Shown piece after piece: positions 1-10,138 of a DNA stretch of 64,000 nt (positions are counted from its first letter, which is position 1; each line of letters starts with the position of its first letter). Source of the DNA: Paenibacillus sabuli (lineage in GTDB: Bacteria > Bacillota > Bacilli > Paenibacillales > Paenibacillaceae); contig NZ_JACXIZ010000013.1 in the NCBI RefSeq assembly GCF_014705605.1, forward strand, positions 158,786 to 222,785, read 5' to 3'. Under the pieces are notes generated by a model. It was not told the DNA's origin. It was given only the letters and a program-made list of their open reading frames with translations, and ran no database searches. Made by a program: the position numbers and the translations under genes.

Positions 1-491
1 CCCGCTTCCTTGCCGAGCCGGCCGTCGCCCGTGCAGTCGATGCAGACGGCGGCGCGGATCGCGAAGGCTTGCTCCGTGCTCTCGCGCACCGCCAGCACCT
101 CCTCGATGCGCGTGCCGTCCATCGTCGCCCCGGTGATGGCGGTGTTAAGCAGCAGCGTCAGATTGGTCTCGGCCCTGCACTTCTCGTACAGGATCAGATC
201 GAGCATCGAGGCGCTGCGCTGCGGATTGCGATAGGCGCACTCGAGCAGGATCTCCTCGACGATGCCGCCTTCGCGCGCTTCCGTCGCGAGCGGCGCACCC
301 CGCTTGGAATGGGCCGCGCCGACGATATGCATCCGGATCTCGGAGGAGGCGTTGCCGCCCAGCACCGAGCGATCCTGGCACAGCACGACGCGCGCGCCGC
401 CCCGTGCCGCGGCCAGCGCTGCCGCGACCCCGGCGATGCCGCCGCCGGCGACGAGCACCTCCGTTGCCATCCGTTCAGACTTGTGTGCCAT
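1..491 (-). CDS. FAD-dependent oxidoreductase, N-terminal part (partial)
   Basis: About 163 codons are present before the gene leaves the left edge. The N-terminus has a dinucleotide-binding Rossmann motif (GGGIAG near residue 14, then an alanine-rich helix) and a second conserved stretch [10 protein letters not shown] near residue 45, the pattern of the FAD_oxidored (PF12831) family, which is found in flavoproteins acting on organic acids or sugars. The ATG at 491 follows a GGGAGGAG ribosome site at good spacing. It lies about 100 bp downstream of the sugar-binding lipoprotein gene on the same strand, so it may be the last gene of that operon and act on the imported compound; the substrate cannot be read from the sequence. 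Confidence 0.8.
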   Translation of the reverse strand, partial: MAHKSERMATEVLVAGGGIAGVAAALAAARGGARVVLCQDRSVLGGNASSEIRMHIVGAAHSKRGAPLATEAREGGIVEEILLECAYRNPQRSASMLDLILYEKCRAETNLTLLLNTAITGATMDGTRIEEVLAVRESTEQAFAIRAAVCIDCTGDGRLGKEA

Positions 492-594
492 CCTTGACTC
501 CTCCCTTCGTACAGCTGCCGGCGCCGACGCCGCATTCCGTCCGGTCGCGGCGCTGGCCATCAGACCGGGATGCGGGCCGGCGGACCGGCAACCC

Positions 595-1941
595 TTACTT
601 CGCAGCGGCGATTGCCTCGTCCGCGCGCTGTGTCAGACTGTCGATCGTCTCGTCAATCGATTGCGCGTCCATGAAGTACTTCTCCGCTTCTTCCTTGAAG
701 GCCTTCTGAATCTCGGACTGCGCCGTCGTCTGGGTGAATTGCTTGAAGGTCACGTCCGCCGCCAGCAGATGCGTCAGTGATTCTTTGTCGATGTACTTCG
801 CATAGTCTCCGATCAACAGATCGGCCACCTCGCCCATGTCGGCCTGCTTGCTCGACGGCACGCGCCCGCCTGCGACCAGCTCCATGTTGCCCTCCTCCAG
901 GTACCAGGCGAGGAACGCCATGGCCGCTTCCTTATTTTCGCTTTTCGGATTGATCATGATGTAGTCGCCCATCCCGCCGGAATTGACATTCGTGCCCGCC
1001 TCGTACTGCGGCACCGGGGCGAAGGCCACCTGGAAGTCGCGGTTCGGATACGCCTGCTCGTCCTTGATGTAGCGGATCAGGTACGTGCCGGTGAACACCA
1101 TCGCCGCTTTTTCGTTCAGCAGCTCGTCCTGCGGCTGCAGCTTGTTCATGTTCGCCTCGGCGAACGGATAGGTGACCTGCTCGTCGATCAGCGCCTTCTG
1201 CAGCTCCAGTCCCTCGCGGAAGCTCGGCAGCGATCGGAAGGTGGACATCCCGTCCTCGCCGTAGTATACGTCGACCGGATCGGCCGTGATCGACATGTCG
1301 TAGGCGATCGGCTCCCAGCCGGGGTTGAAATAAGCGCCGTACTGTCCCGGTTGATTCAACGTCCGCGCCAGCTCGGCGAATTCGTCCCACGTCCACGCGC
1401 GCGGCACGTCCGCACCGGCCGCCTCCAGCGCCGACATATTGATCAGCATCGTCTGGTATGTCTTGGTCGCAGGCAAGTAGTAAATGCTGTCGTCCTTGAC
1501 ATTCAAATTGTCCTTGCCGACCACCGCATCGATATCGAAGTCGGCGCCCGCCGCCAGTTCGTCCAGCGGCGCCGACATGCCCGCGTCGATGCGGCGGTTC
1601 AGATTCGCATCGCTATAGGTGACGTACAGATCGGGCACGTCGTTGGAGGAGAGCAGCGCGGTATCCAGCTTGGTGTTGCCCGACTCGTCGTTGACGAAGC
1701 GAATGTATTCCACCTGGATGTCCGGATGGGCCGCATTCCACGTGTCGACGACCGCCTGCGGTCCGGACTCCGGCGGCACCCCGCCCCAGAATCGGAGCTG
1801 CACCGCATCAGCGGAGGCGGAGCCTCCTTCTCCGCCGTTGCCCTCGCTCGCCGGATGGCCTTCCCCGTTGCCCCCGCAGGCCGCTGCGAGCAGCGTGACC
1901 GCGAGCAGCAGCGACATCGTGTAGAGCGCTTTCTTCTTCAT
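595..1941 (-). CDS. Sugar ABC transporter substrate-binding lipoprotein
   Basis: A 448-residue family 1 extracellular solute-binding protein. It begins with a lipoprotein signal: basic N-terminus, hydrophobic stretch, lipobox LAAAC with Cys22 as the lipidated residue, then a Gly/Ser/Glu-rich linker. The body has features common in carbohydrate-binding proteins (RFWGG, a [10 protein letters not shown] segment, a GGMGDY segment near residue 320). It would deliver a sugar or oligosaccharide to the two permeases encoded just upstream on the same strand. No ATPase gene is nearby, which is common for this transporter class because a shared MsmX-type ATPase energises several systems. The substrate is unknown. 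Confidence 0.9.
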   Translation of the reverse strand: MKKKALYTMSLLLAVTLLAAACGGNGEGHPASEGNGGEGGSASADAVQLRFWGGVPPESGPQAVVDTWNAAHPDIQVEYIRFVNDESGNTKLDTALLSSNDVPDLYVTYSDANLNRRIDAGMSAPLDELAAGADFDIDAVVGKDNLNVKDDSIYYLPATKTYQTMLINMSALEAAGADVPRAWTWDEFAELARTLNQPGQYGAYFNPGWEPIAYDMSITADPVDVYYGEDGMSTFRSLPSFREGLELQKALIDEQVTYPFAEANMNKLQPQDELLNEKAAMVFTGTYLIRYIKDEQAYPNRDFQVAFAPVPQYEAGTNVNSGGMGDYIMINPKSENKEAAMAFLAWYLEEGNMELVAGGRVPSSKQADMGEVADLLIGDYAKYIDKESLTHLLAADVTFKQFTQTTAQSEIQKAFKEEAEKYFMDAQSIDETIDSLTQRADEAIAAAK

Positions 1942-2066
1942 GTTCCATACCCCCTGATAGCAGTTAATTTGCCTACGATACAGTTATAACAAGCGGCGCG
2001 AGCGCTGCCCATGTGCTTTTCTTTTAATCTGCCGTCATATTCTCAGAAGCTCCGCAAGCCGCGCCT

Positions 2067-2951
2067 TCACCCCTTCAGCCCCGTGCTGGCGATGCCCTCG
2101 ACGAACCAGCGCTGACAGATCGCCACGATCAGGATCAGCGGCGCGAGCGCCGAGCACGATGCAGCCATGATGAGCGGATAGTTCGTGCCGTTCTCGTCCA
2201 TGTAGCTGGACAGCCCGATCGGGATCGTGAACAGCTCGCGGTCGCGCAGCAGGATGAGCGGGTTCTCGTATTCGTTCCAGTGCCAGGTGAAGGCGAGGAT
2301 CAGGAGCGTGACGACGGCCGGCTTGGTGAGCGGCAGCGAGATCTGCCAGTACATCCGCCAGTAGCCTGCCCCGTCTACCTTGGCCGCCTCCAGCAGCTCG
2401 CCCGGCAGCGTGCTGAAGAATTGACGCATCAGGAACGTGCCCAGCACCGTGAACATGCCCGGCAGGATGATGCCGATATGCGTATTCACCAGTCCCATAT
2501 AGTCGAACATGATGAAGCGCGGCACGAACAGCACCTGCTGCGGAATAATCATTGTCGCCAGGTACAGCAGGAAGAGCGGCTCCTTGAAGCGAAAGTTCAG
2601 CTTGGCGAAGGCGAAGCCCGCGAGCGAGCTCGTCACGAGCGTGCCCAGCACCTGCAGGAACGTGATTTTGATCGAGTTCCAGTAGTAGACCGCGAAGCAC
2701 ACCGGCTCCAGCCAGACTTTCTTGTAGTTGTACAGATCCCAGGATTGCGGAATCCATTGCACCGGGTAGACGAAAATATCGGCGGCATTTTTGAACGAGG
2801 CCGAGGCCATCCACAGGAAGGGCAGCACCATCAGCAGCCCGATGCCGAGGAACAGCGCGGTCATGACGGTTTTGACGAGCCGCTCGCGTCGCGTCCTGGC
2901 CCAGGTGTGCGACACGCCGGCCCGCTGCGGCATCAGAATTGATTTTGCCAT
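2067..2951 (-). CDS. Carbohydrate ABC transporter permease, MalG type
   Basis: About 294 residues with the usual six membrane segments of a CUT1 inner permease. The cytoplasmic EAA loop is intact (EAAKVDGAGYWRMYW followed by ISLPLTKP), the site that docks the ATPase. The ATG at 2951 is chosen because GGAGGA lies about 11 bases upstream and the protein then starts MAKSIL; longer in-frame starts would reach further into the upstream gene. It overlaps the upstream MalF-type permease gene by 19 bp, indicating translational coupling within one operon. Confidence 0.88.
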   Translation of the reverse strand: MAKSILMPQRAGVSHTWARTRRERLVKTVMTALFLGIGLLMVLPFLWMASASFKNAADIFVYPVQWIPQSWDLYNYKKVWLEPVCFAVYYWNSIKITFLQVLGTLVTSSLAGFAFAKLNFRFKEPLFLLYLATMIIPQQVLFVPRFIMFDYMGLVNTHIGIILPGMFTVLGTFLMRQFFSTLPGELLEAAKVDGAGYWRMYWQISLPLTKPAVVTLLILAFTWHWNEYENPLILLRDRELFTIPIGLSSYMDENGTNYPLIMAASCSALAPLILIVAICQRWFVEGIASTGLKG

Positions 2952-3826
2952 TTTTTCTGGGTCCTCCATTGAATCATAGTGACGACAAAGATGACGAGGA
3001 ACAGCACCCATGAGATCGTCGCCCCGTAGCTCATATCGCGGAACTCAAACGCCTGCCGGTAAATATACAAGGCCAGCACCGTCGTCGATTGCATCGGGCC
3101 GCCGTCAGTCATCACCTGCACCGAAGCGAACACCTGGAACGAGGCGATAATGAGCGTAATTGCGATCAAAAAGCTGGTCGGCTTGAGCAGCGGCACCGTA
3201 ATGGCGCGGAAACGCTGCAGCCCGGTCGCGCCGTCGATATCGGCGGCCTCGTACAGGTCCCTGGAGATGCCTTGCAGACCGGCCAGATACAGCACCATCG
3301 CATAGCCGATGTAGGTCCACACGGTCATGATGATGATCGCCGGCAAGGCCCAGTCCGGGCTCGCCAGCCAGCCCGGCGGATCGGCGAGGCCGAGCGCGCG
3401 CAGGAAGGCATTGATCGGCCCTTCCGAGGAGTGGTACAGTACGCGCCAGACGACGGAGATCGCGACCAGCGAGCTCATGTACGGCAGGAAGATCAGCGTC
3501 CGCAGCAGACTTTTCAGGTAGACGAATTTGTTGAGCGCCGTCGCGAAGACGAGGCCGATCAGCATCGCCGCCGGCACGCTCACGACGGAGAACAGCACGT
3601 TGTTTTTGAGCGACTTGTACACCAGCTCGTCCTGCAGCGCCTCGCGCAGGTTCGCCAATCCGCTGAACGACAGCCCGTCCAGCCCGCGCAGGTAATCCCA
3701 TTCGGTGAACACCAGCGCCAGGCTGAAGAGCAGCGGCAGCAGAATGAAAAAGGCGAACCCGAGCACACTCGGCATAATAAACAGATAACCGGCCAGATTT
3801 TCCCGGTTTTTTTCGGTCCACTTCAT
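2933..3826 (-). CDS. Sugar ABC transporter permease, MalF type
   Basis: A roughly 297-residue CUT1 permease with N-terminal sequence MKWTEKNREN and six predicted membrane segments. The EAA motif is present (EAADIDGATGLQRF followed by VPLLKPTS). The ATG at 3826 sits about six bases after an AAGAGGTGATC ribosome site; the GTG twelve bases earlier is less well placed. It is the first gene of the transporter set, about 110 bp after the response-regulator gene on the same strand, so the YesN/YesM pair probably controls it. Confidence 0.88.
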   Translation of the reverse strand: MKWTEKNRENLAGYLFIMPSVLGFAFFILLPLLFSLALVFTEWDYLRGLDGLSFSGLANLREALQDELVYKSLKNNVLFSVVSVPAAMLIGLVFATALNKFVYLKSLLRTLIFLPYMSSLVAISVVWRVLYHSSEGPINAFLRALGLADPPGWLASPDWALPAIIIMTVWTYIGYAMVLYLAGLQGISRDLYEAADIDGATGLQRFRAITVPLLKPTSFLIAITLIIASFQVFASVQVMTDGGPMQSTTVLALYIYRQAFEFRDMSYGATISWVLFLVIFVVTMIQWRTQKKWQNQF

Positions 3827-3938
3827 CGCCCTGATCACCTCTTGGAGCCAGTATACGGGCAGCCGCGAGCGGGCGGAAGGTGAAAAACTAAGGAGAAGCC
3901 GTCATATTATAAGAAATGAGCGCGCGATTGCCTCTGCC

Positions 3939-5657
3939 TTACTTTCGCTGCGCCATTTTACGGAATTCGAGGGGAAACACCCCTTCGATTTTTTTGAAGT
4001 ATTTGCTGAAATGATTGGCGTCGCGGTAGCCGACGAGCTCCGCGATTTCGTAGATTTTGTAGACGGGGTCGCGCAGCAGCTCGCGGGCCTTCTCCATGCG
4101 CACCGCCGTCAGGTAATCGACGATTTTTTGGCCGGTCTCCTTGCGGAACAGCACGCTCAAATAATTCTCCGCAAAGCCGGCGCGCCTGGCCATATCCGAC
4201 ACCTTGAGCGGCCTGCCGTATTCCTGATGGATCATCTCCAGCACGCGCTGAATCTCCGGCCGATACCGCGTGCCTGAAGCCTCCTGCGCATACCGCAGCG
4301 CCAGCGCGAGCCACTGGCCGAGCCAGCCACGGATCTCCGCCAGCGTCTGCGCATTGCGGATCACGTCGAAGGGATAGCGCCCCTCATGCTCCGGCACGGT
4401 GTAGATCGTCTTGCCCGCCGGCTCCAGCACCCGGTCGCCAAACAGGTAGAGCAGACGCAGCAGCTCCTCGCGCACCGCCTCTGCCCCCGCAGCCTCCAGC
4501 ACCTGCCAGCGATCGCAGCAGCGCGCCCACTCGCGCACGACCGCCGCTTCCTCCCCTGCGGCCAGCAAGGCCTGCCAGCGCGTCTCGTCGACAATCCCGA
4601 ATTCTCGCAGCGACTGCGCGCCGATTGCGTCGTCGCCCTGCTCCGGGCGCGCCGGATCGCGCGCCTCCGCCCCGGCTTCGTCCGCTCGGACCACGGCCCC
4701 TTCCCCGCGAAAAAAACGCCGCTCGAGCGCGCGCTGCGCCTGTTCGAAACCGGCCTGCAGCGTACCGAGGCCGCTGCAGGCCGCCGAGACGCCGCAGCTG
4801 ATCGAGATGCGGACATACGCGCCCGTCGCCTCGCGCAGCTGCTCCAGCAGCTCAGGGAGAATCCGCGAGGCGACGATCGCGAAGCGGCCGCCGCTGATCT
4901 CCACCAGCTCGCCGCCGCCGTGCCCGTTCAGAATCTCACCCAGCACATTCGCCACCGTGTAATTGAGCAACTGCTCGCTCTTGAAGCGATTCTCCCCCAG
5001 TACCGCCTCATACGCGTCGATCGATACGAGCGCCACCTTGAAGCGCCGGGTATCGAATGCCAGCTCTACCCCCTCTGCCGCACGCTCGATCTCGAGGCGG
5101 CTCGCCTGCTTGGTGAGCAGATTGAGCAGCAGCCGGTCCTTGGTCTCGCGATCGAGCCGATCGAGGCGGAAGGCCACCTCGTCCTGCGCCGCCAGTTGAA
5201 GCGCCTCCTGCCGCACCTCGTCTTGCAGTCGCCGGCACATCGCCAGCAGCTCCTCCGGCACCCAGGCGAGCTTGAGCACATAATCGACCGCGCCCAGCCG
5301 CAGCGCCTGCTGCACGTAGTCGAAGTCGTTGTGATTGGAGAGAATCACGCACTTGGTCTGCGGCCAGCGGCTGCGAATCTCCGCGATCAGCGACAGGCCG
5401 TCCAGCTCCGGCATGCGGATGTCGGTCAGGACGATCTGACAGGGGGCGCTCTCCATGAGGCGCAGCGCCTCGCGGCCATTCTGCGCCTCGCCGGCGATCC
5501 GGAAGCCGTGCGCCTCCCAGGGAATCAACGTCTTCAAGGACAGCCGCACCAAAATTTCGTCGTCGACGATGAGTACATTCGTCGTCGAGTCGTCCAGTAC
5601 CGTCTCCTTCGCAACCGTTTCGTGTTTTGCCGATTTGTTCTTTTCTGATTCGTTCAT
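3939..5657 (-). CDS. YesN-type response regulator, receiver plus AraC HTH
   Basis: A 572-residue regulator. The N-terminal receiver domain (about residues 27-145) has the acidic pair at VDDE, phospho-acceptor Asp79 in LTDIRMPELDG and the conserved Lys129; that Lys is followed by Leu rather than the commoner Pro. A long middle region is followed by a C-terminal AraC-type double helix-turn-helix (about 470-570, with MARRAGFAENYLSVLF and ELVGYRDANHFSKYF). The ATG at 5657 overlaps the stop of the kinase gene by four bases (ATGA) and has GGGAGGAG eight bases upstream. It probably activates the adjacent sugar transporter operon when phosphorylated by the kinase. Confidence 0.92.
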   Translation of the reverse strand: MNESEKNKSAKHETVAKETVLDDSTTNVLIVDDEILVRLSLKTLIPWEAHGFRIAGEAQNGREALRLMESAPCQIVLTDIRMPELDGLSLIAEIRSRWPQTKCVILSNHNDFDYVQQALRLGAVDYVLKLAWVPEELLAMCRRLQDEVRQEALQLAAQDEVAFRLDRLDRETKDRLLLNLLTKQASRLEIERAAEGVELAFDTRRFKVALVSIDAYEAVLGENRFKSEQLLNYTVANVLGEILNGHGGGELVEISGGRFAIVASRILPELLEQLREATGAYVRISISCGVSAACSGLGTLQAGFEQAQRALERRFFRGEGAVVRADEAGAEARDPARPEQGDDAIGAQSLREFGIVDETRWQALLAAGEEAAVVREWARCCDRWQVLEAAGAEAVREELLRLLYLFGDRVLEPAGKTIYTVPEHEGRYPFDVIRNAQTLAEIRGWLGQWLALALRYAQEASGTRYRPEIQRVLEMIHQEYGRPLKVSDMARRAGFAENYLSVLFRKETGQKIVDYLTAVRMEKARELLRDPVYKIYEIAELVGYRDANHFSKYFKKIEGVFPLEFRKMAQRK

Positions 5658-7435
5658 TCCCGAGGCTCCTCCCATAGCGGAAAGACGGCCGCCACCTCCA
5701 GCCCGCCCGCCGCAATATTGGACAGTGTGATGCCGTACGCCGGTCCGAAGTACAGCTTGATGCGGCGGTCGACATTGGAGAGGCCGATCCCGCTGTACTT
5801 GGTCTGCTCCAGCACGAGTCGCTCGCGTATCTCCGGCAGCCGCTCCTCCGGCACGCCGACGCCGTCATCGCGAATGGCGATGCGCAGCACGCCTTCCGAC
5901 GCGGCGGCGCGCACCGTGATGGCGAGCGGCATACGGCCACCGTGAACGATGCTGTTCTCTACGAGCGGCTGCAGTGTGAACTTGAGCATATACAGCCGTC
6001 GCAAGGCCGGATCGACCTCGATATCGAGTGCGATCTGATCCGGATAACGGATCTTCTGCAGCGCCATGTACAGCTCCAGATATTCGATCTCCTGCCCGAG
6101 CGTGACGAAGCGCTGATGCATCTTCATGGAGAATTCGAGCAGCTTGCCCAGCGCGGTGATCATATCGCTGACGTTGCGGTTCGTATTGGAGAGCATCGCC
6201 ATCAGCTTGATCGAGTTGAGCGTATTGAACAGGAAGTGCGGATTGATCTGGGCTTGCAACGATTGAAAATGCGCCTCTTCCTTGAGCTGCCGCTCCTCCT
6301 CCAGCCGGCGCAGCAGCTCGTCCAGCCGGCTCACCATCTGATTGAAGTTGCGGCCGAGCAAGGCCATCTCGTCCTGGCCGCTGACCGCAACCGCCGTCTT
6401 GAAGTCGCCCGCTCCGACCTTGCGCATCGAACGCAGCATCGCATAGATGGGCCGCGTGAAGCGCAACAGGAAGAGCGCAAATACGAGCGCGCTGACAAGA
6501 AAGACGACCACAATCCACAACAGCGACTGGCTCTGCTTGGCCGTGAGCTGCTCGAGGAATTGCTCCTCCGGCACGAGACTGACGACGGAGGCGCCGATCT
6601 CCTCGACCGGCGAGACATTGGCCATATAGGTCTGTCCATCCCGGGTGAGCCGCTTGATCGCGCCGCCCGGCCTGCGCAGCTCGGCCGCTTCCGACGCGCT
6701 GAGGGCGAGCGCCGTGCGGCCCTGCGCATCGAGCAGCGCATGCTCGCCGTCCCAGAGCAGCTGCGACGGCAGCTCCCCGTCCTGCGGCGGCGTCCGATGC
6801 GCGAACACCGCCTGGATCGGGATGCCGATCAGCGCCACCCCGAGCTCGGTCTCATCGCGCAGCGAGCGGGAGAGCGCCAGGTACCCTTCGCTGCGCCCGA
6901 CCTCGGTGCTACCCATCCCCGGAACGAGCCGGTACGGGAATTGCCACTGCGGGAAGCCGCCGCCCCGCTCGCCCTCGCGGTACCAGTCCTGCTCCACGAG
7001 AATGGCGTAATTGGCCAGCATGTCGAAGGAGTAGAACGTCGACACCGCCAGCCCGTGCCGGTCGGTATAGATCAGGAAGGCGCTGCTGTCGAGCAGCAGA
7101 TCCCGAATCGAGGCCATCCGGCGCTGCAGCAGATGCACCTTGGCATAGTCGGCGTAGTTCGCCGTCCAGTCCGCCGGGCCGGTGACGTAGTAATCCTCGA
7201 AGTCCGTCTCCAGCAAAAAGAGCGCTCTGATCATGCGCGTCGCGACGTCGTCGATCGCCTCGGCGGCCCGGTCTGCCAGCTCCTGATTGGCGCTGTTGAC
7301 CTCCTCGGCGACCACTTTTCGGGACGTATGCGCGTAGTTCCAGAATATGAGCAAGGTCGGCACGATCACGAGCACCAGCAGCGACAGCACCAGCTTGCCG
7401 CGGATCGAACGCAACGGATTGAGCTTGTTGGTCAC
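5654..7435 (-). CDS. YesM-type sensor histidine kinase
   Basis: A 593-residue membrane kinase. It has a membrane segment at about 14-32, an extracytoplasmic sensing region of about 250 residues (probably Cache-like), a second membrane segment near 300-322, a HAMP linker, then the His_kinase motif INPHFLFNTLNSIK and an HATPase_c domain with N box PLVENSIVHGG, G1 box DDGVGVP and G2 box GIGLSNVDRRI. The start is GTG with a GGAGG-like site upstream. It forms a translationally coupled pair with the AraC-type regulator, and the extracytoplasmic part probably senses a sugar, directly or through the binding protein. Confidence 0.92.
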   Translation of the reverse strand: MTNKLNPLRSIRGKLVLSLLVLVIVPTLLIFWNYAHTSRKVVAEEVNSANQELADRAAEAIDDVATRMIRALFLLETDFEDYYVTGPADWTANYADYAKVHLLQRRMASIRDLLLDSSAFLIYTDRHGLAVSTFYSFDMLANYAILVEQDWYREGERGGGFPQWQFPYRLVPGMGSTEVGRSEGYLALSRSLRDETELGVALIGIPIQAVFAHRTPPQDGELPSQLLWDGEHALLDAQGRTALALSASEAAELRRPGGAIKRLTRDGQTYMANVSPVEEIGASVVSLVPEEQFLEQLTAKQSQSLLWIVVVFLVSALVFALFLLRFTRPIYAMLRSMRKVGAGDFKTAVAVSGQDEMALLGRNFNQMVSRLDELLRRLEEERQLKEEAHFQSLQAQINPHFLFNTLNSIKLMAMLSNTNRNVSDMITALGKLLEFSMKMHQRFVTLGQEIEYLELYMALQKIRYPDQIALDIEVDPALRRLYMLKFTLQPLVENSIVHGGRMPLAITVRAAASEGVLRIAIRDDGVGVPEERLPEIRERLVLEQTKYSGIGLSNVDRRIKLYFGPAYGITLSNIAAGGLEVAAVFPLWEEPRE

Positions 7436-7593
7436 GGGAGGCCCTCCTCTTCACGTACCGAGTATAGCCCCGCTTCGCGCCGGGCGCAAGCACGCGGCCA
7501 AATGGAGGCAATCGCTGAGGATAAGCCGAATTTTGCTGAGAAATCCCCCTTCTTCGAATCGTCGGGAGGCGGTTAGAATAAGGGGTACAACAT

Positions 7594-7631
7594 AAAAAGG
7601 GCGTCCTGGCCTTGGCCAGGACGCCCTTTTT
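7594..7631 (-). terminator. Rho-independent terminator of the GH16/LplBC operon
   Basis: An 18-bp perfect inverted repeat (GGGCGTCCTGGCC and its complement flanked by A5 and T5) with a two-base centre. It starts five bases after the stop of the binding-protein gene at 7636. Its A/T flanks make it able to work in both directions. Confidence 0.93.
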
Positions 7632-7635
7632 GAAA

Positions 7636-9213
7636 TCATTTTTTCATCCGTCTGAACGCTTCGGAATATTCCTCAATTATGCGCTCTCCGCCTTGGGAAC
7701 GCCATTTTTTGATTTCCGAAGCATATCCCGCTTCATCCAGCTCGCCCATAATAAACTTCACGCGCGCATCATACAAGATTTTATCCAGTTCACCGCCGCG
7801 CTCCGTATACGTTTCCGAGACAAACGGATCAATGGCATTGGGAACTGCAAGTTCGGCATATTTTTCAAAAGCATCCTTTACTTGAGTCTGGAGCGGCGTA
7901 TCCGTCGGCAAACGCGTAACTGTCGGATTGATGAACGTGTTGGACAGCGCCCTTACATGAGTGGTATATTCGGTCCGAATCTCTTCGCTGATGAATGTCG
8001 GAATGCCGTCAACGAGTTCGTAGGTTTCGCCTTCGATTCCGTATCCTCGTGCTCGACGAATCTCATCATCCAATGCACGTTCAAAATAAGAAAGAATCGC
8101 ATCGCGCTTCTCCTCGGTCGTCACCGTTGATTTCGGCAGCGCGAATACGCCGTTGTGGCCGCTTGTTGCATTGGTTAATTCTTTAAAAGCCGGCTTGAGC
8201 GCAAGCTTTGCGTCAGGCATAACCTGAGCGAGATCATCGGAAATGCCCATCAAATCATCATAGGCTGTGAAATACATGGCCGCTTTTCCGGTTTTAATCA
8301 GATTTTTCTTCTGTGCGCCCTGTACAATGGCAAAATCACGATTGATTAATTGCTCCGAATACATCGTGCGGAGCGTATTCAACACTGTTAAATGAGGCTC
8401 CGTCTCATAGTAAGGCTGTAAACCTCCGTCCACCTCTCCCCAGATGCTGAAGCCGCCTTCCGACACCGTCAGCAGATCAATACCATTCCAAGGCGTTTCG
8501 CCCAGTTGATCAACGAAAGAGAACGGTATAATATCCGGCTCTTTTTCCTTCAGCAGTTTGGCCGCTTCATAGAATTCCTCCAACGTGTCCGGCACTTTGA
8601 TAGCATGCTTCTCGAATAAGTCCTCCCTGTACAGCATGCCTACGCGAGCGGTAGGACGGGGAATGGCAATGCCGTATTGGCGGCCGTCCACCGAAATATT
8701 GGCCAGCATCGTTTGATTAAAAATGCTTTTCATATTCGGATATTTTTCCCATTCATCCGTCAAATCCCAAAAAACGTCATTTCGAGCCGCATTGATGAAG
8801 ACGGTGCTTTTCAGAGACCGGGCCGGAACCATCAACACATCCGGCATTTCGCCGCCGGCCAGCGTCAGGCTCAGCTTATCTTCGTAATTTGCGCTCGGCA
8901 CATAATCGATACTCAAATCGATGTTCAATAGCGACTCGTAGTTCTCTACGGCAGGATTGCCTTCCAGTCGATGCGGCTGTGCGTCATAAAGCGGAATCAT
9001 AAACGAAATCGGAAGCGGCTCCAGATCCTCTTCTTTCACGGCATCTTCGCCTGCGGATTTTTCCGGTGCACCGCCCTCATCCACAGTTGCATTTGTTCCA
9101 TCAGCGTCAGAGGGAGCATTTGACGAACTGCATGCCGCCAATACCATTAACACCAAGAGCAATACGATCGCTAACGTGACCCGTTTGTGCTTCATTGCTT
9201 TTCCCACGTACAT
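7636..9213 (-). CDS. LplA-type solute-binding lipoprotein
   Basis: About 525 residues, the size of the large LplA/YtcQ class of extracellular binding proteins that work with LplB/LplC permeases. It starts MYVGKAMKHKRV, then a hydrophobic stretch and lipobox VLAAC. An acidic, Ala-rich linker precedes the binding fold. The ATG at 9213 is chosen because GGGAG lies six bases upstream and it avoids overlap with the preceding permease gene; an ATG six codons later has a poorer site. In this locus it most likely binds oligosaccharides released by the neighbouring GH16 enzyme. Confidence 0.88.
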   Translation of the reverse strand: MYVGKAMKHKRVTLAIVLLLVLMVLAACSSSNAPSDADGTNATVDEGGAPEKSAGEDAVKEEDLEPLPISFMIPLYDAQPHRLEGNPAVENYESLLNIDLSIDYVPSANYEDKLSLTLAGGEMPDVLMVPARSLKSTVFINAARNDVFWDLTDEWEKYPNMKSIFNQTMLANISVDGRQYGIAIPRPTARVGMLYREDLFEKHAIKVPDTLEEFYEAAKLLKEKEPDIIPFSFVDQLGETPWNGIDLLTVSEGGFSIWGEVDGGLQPYYETEPHLTVLNTLRTMYSEQLINRDFAIVQGAQKKNLIKTGKAAMYFTAYDDLMGISDDLAQVMPDAKLALKPAFKELTNATSGHNGVFALPKSTVTTEEKRDAILSYFERALDDEIRRARGYGIEGETYELVDGIPTFISEEIRTEYTTHVRALSNTFINPTVTRLPTDTPLQTQVKDAFEKYAELAVPNAIDPFVSETYTERGGELDKILYDARVKFIMGELDEAGYASEIKKWRSQGGERIIEEYSEAFRRMKK

Positions 9214-9257
9214 CTTCAACTCCCATACACCCCTTTTTGTCTTTGTTTCATGTCCAA

Positions 9258-10136
9258 TCATCCTTTTACCGAGCCCAGCAGCATCCCTTTGGCAAAATAT
9301 TTTTGCAGGAAGGGATAGACCATTAAAATCGGGATCGTGGCCACGCAAATCACAGCGAGCTTGGTCGTCTCGGGCGGCTGCACATAATCCTCCATGTTGG
9401 CGTTTACGTCAAAGCCGGCTTGCGACAGAATGACGATTTGACGCAACCATACCTGAATCGGCCATTTCAACGAATCCCCGATGTACATCAGCGCCGGAAA
9501 ATAGCTGTTCCAGTTTCCAACTGCATAGAACAAAGTCAACGCCGCGATAGAAGGCATCGATAAGGGCAGCGCAATTCGGATCAAAATTTGCATATCGTTG
9601 CAACCGTCGATTTTCGCCGCCTCTTCAATCCCGTCCGGAAGCTGTTGAAAGAAGTTTTTCAACAAGATCAGATTAAAGGCCGCAATTGCTCCGGGTAACC
9701 ACAAGGACCAATAGGAATCAAGCAATCCCAGCTCTCTGACCAATAAATAGTTGGGAATCAACCCTCCTTGGAACAACAGCGTAAACACAACCATTTTCAT
9801 AATCCAGCCTCGGCCCATCAGGGTCACACGCGATAACGGGTAAGCCATAATCGCCGTCGACAACATATTGATCGCTGTCGCAATAACCGTAATGAAGATC
9901 GAGTTTAGGAGACTGCGAAAAATAATGCCCGATGATAAGATATAGCGGTACGAATCCAGCGTAGGTTCTGTCGGAATCAACACGATTTGCTTAACGGACA
10001 ACTCCGCATCCGATGCAAAAGAGCCTGCAATGACATAGAGCAACGGCAAAAGCATCAGCAACGCAATAATACTCAGGAAGAGATGATTGAAAATATCAAA
10101 TGTTCTGCTCCCCCATGTCTGGTGCCGGGCTCCCAT
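9258..10136 (-). CDS. LplC/YtcP-type carbohydrate ABC permease
   Basis: A 292-residue permease beginning MGARHQTWGSRTFD, with six membrane segments and the EAA loop EEAAKIDGCNDMQILIRIALPLS. The ATG at 10136 begins two bases after the stop of the LplB-type gene, and its AAGGAG ribosome site lies inside the last codons of that gene, so the two are tightly coupled. The closing segment QKYFAKGMLLGSVKG is typical of this family. Confidence 0.9.
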   Translation of the reverse strand: MGARHQTWGSRTFDIFNHLFLSIIALLMLLPLLYVIAGSFASDAELSVKQIVLIPTEPTLDSYRYILSSGIIFRSLLNSIFITVIATAINMLSTAIMAYPLSRVTLMGRGWIMKMVVFTLLFQGGLIPNYLLVRELGLLDSYWSLWLPGAIAAFNLILLKNFFQQLPDGIEEAAKIDGCNDMQILIRIALPLSMPSIAALTLFYAVGNWNSYFPALMYIGDSLKWPIQVWLRQIVILSQAGFDVNANMEDYVQPPETTKLAVICVATIPILMVYPFLQKYFAKGMLLGSVKG

Positions 10137-10138
10137 AT

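Noticed and set aside
3827..3938. Additional small gene or terminator between the response regulator and transporter genes
   Set aside because: No convincing frame, hairpin or ribosome site was found in this short gap.
4000..5657. Loss of function in the YesN-type receiver because Leu follows the conserved Lys
   Set aside because: The Lys itself, the acidic pair and the phospho-Asp are intact; Pro at the next position is common but not essential.
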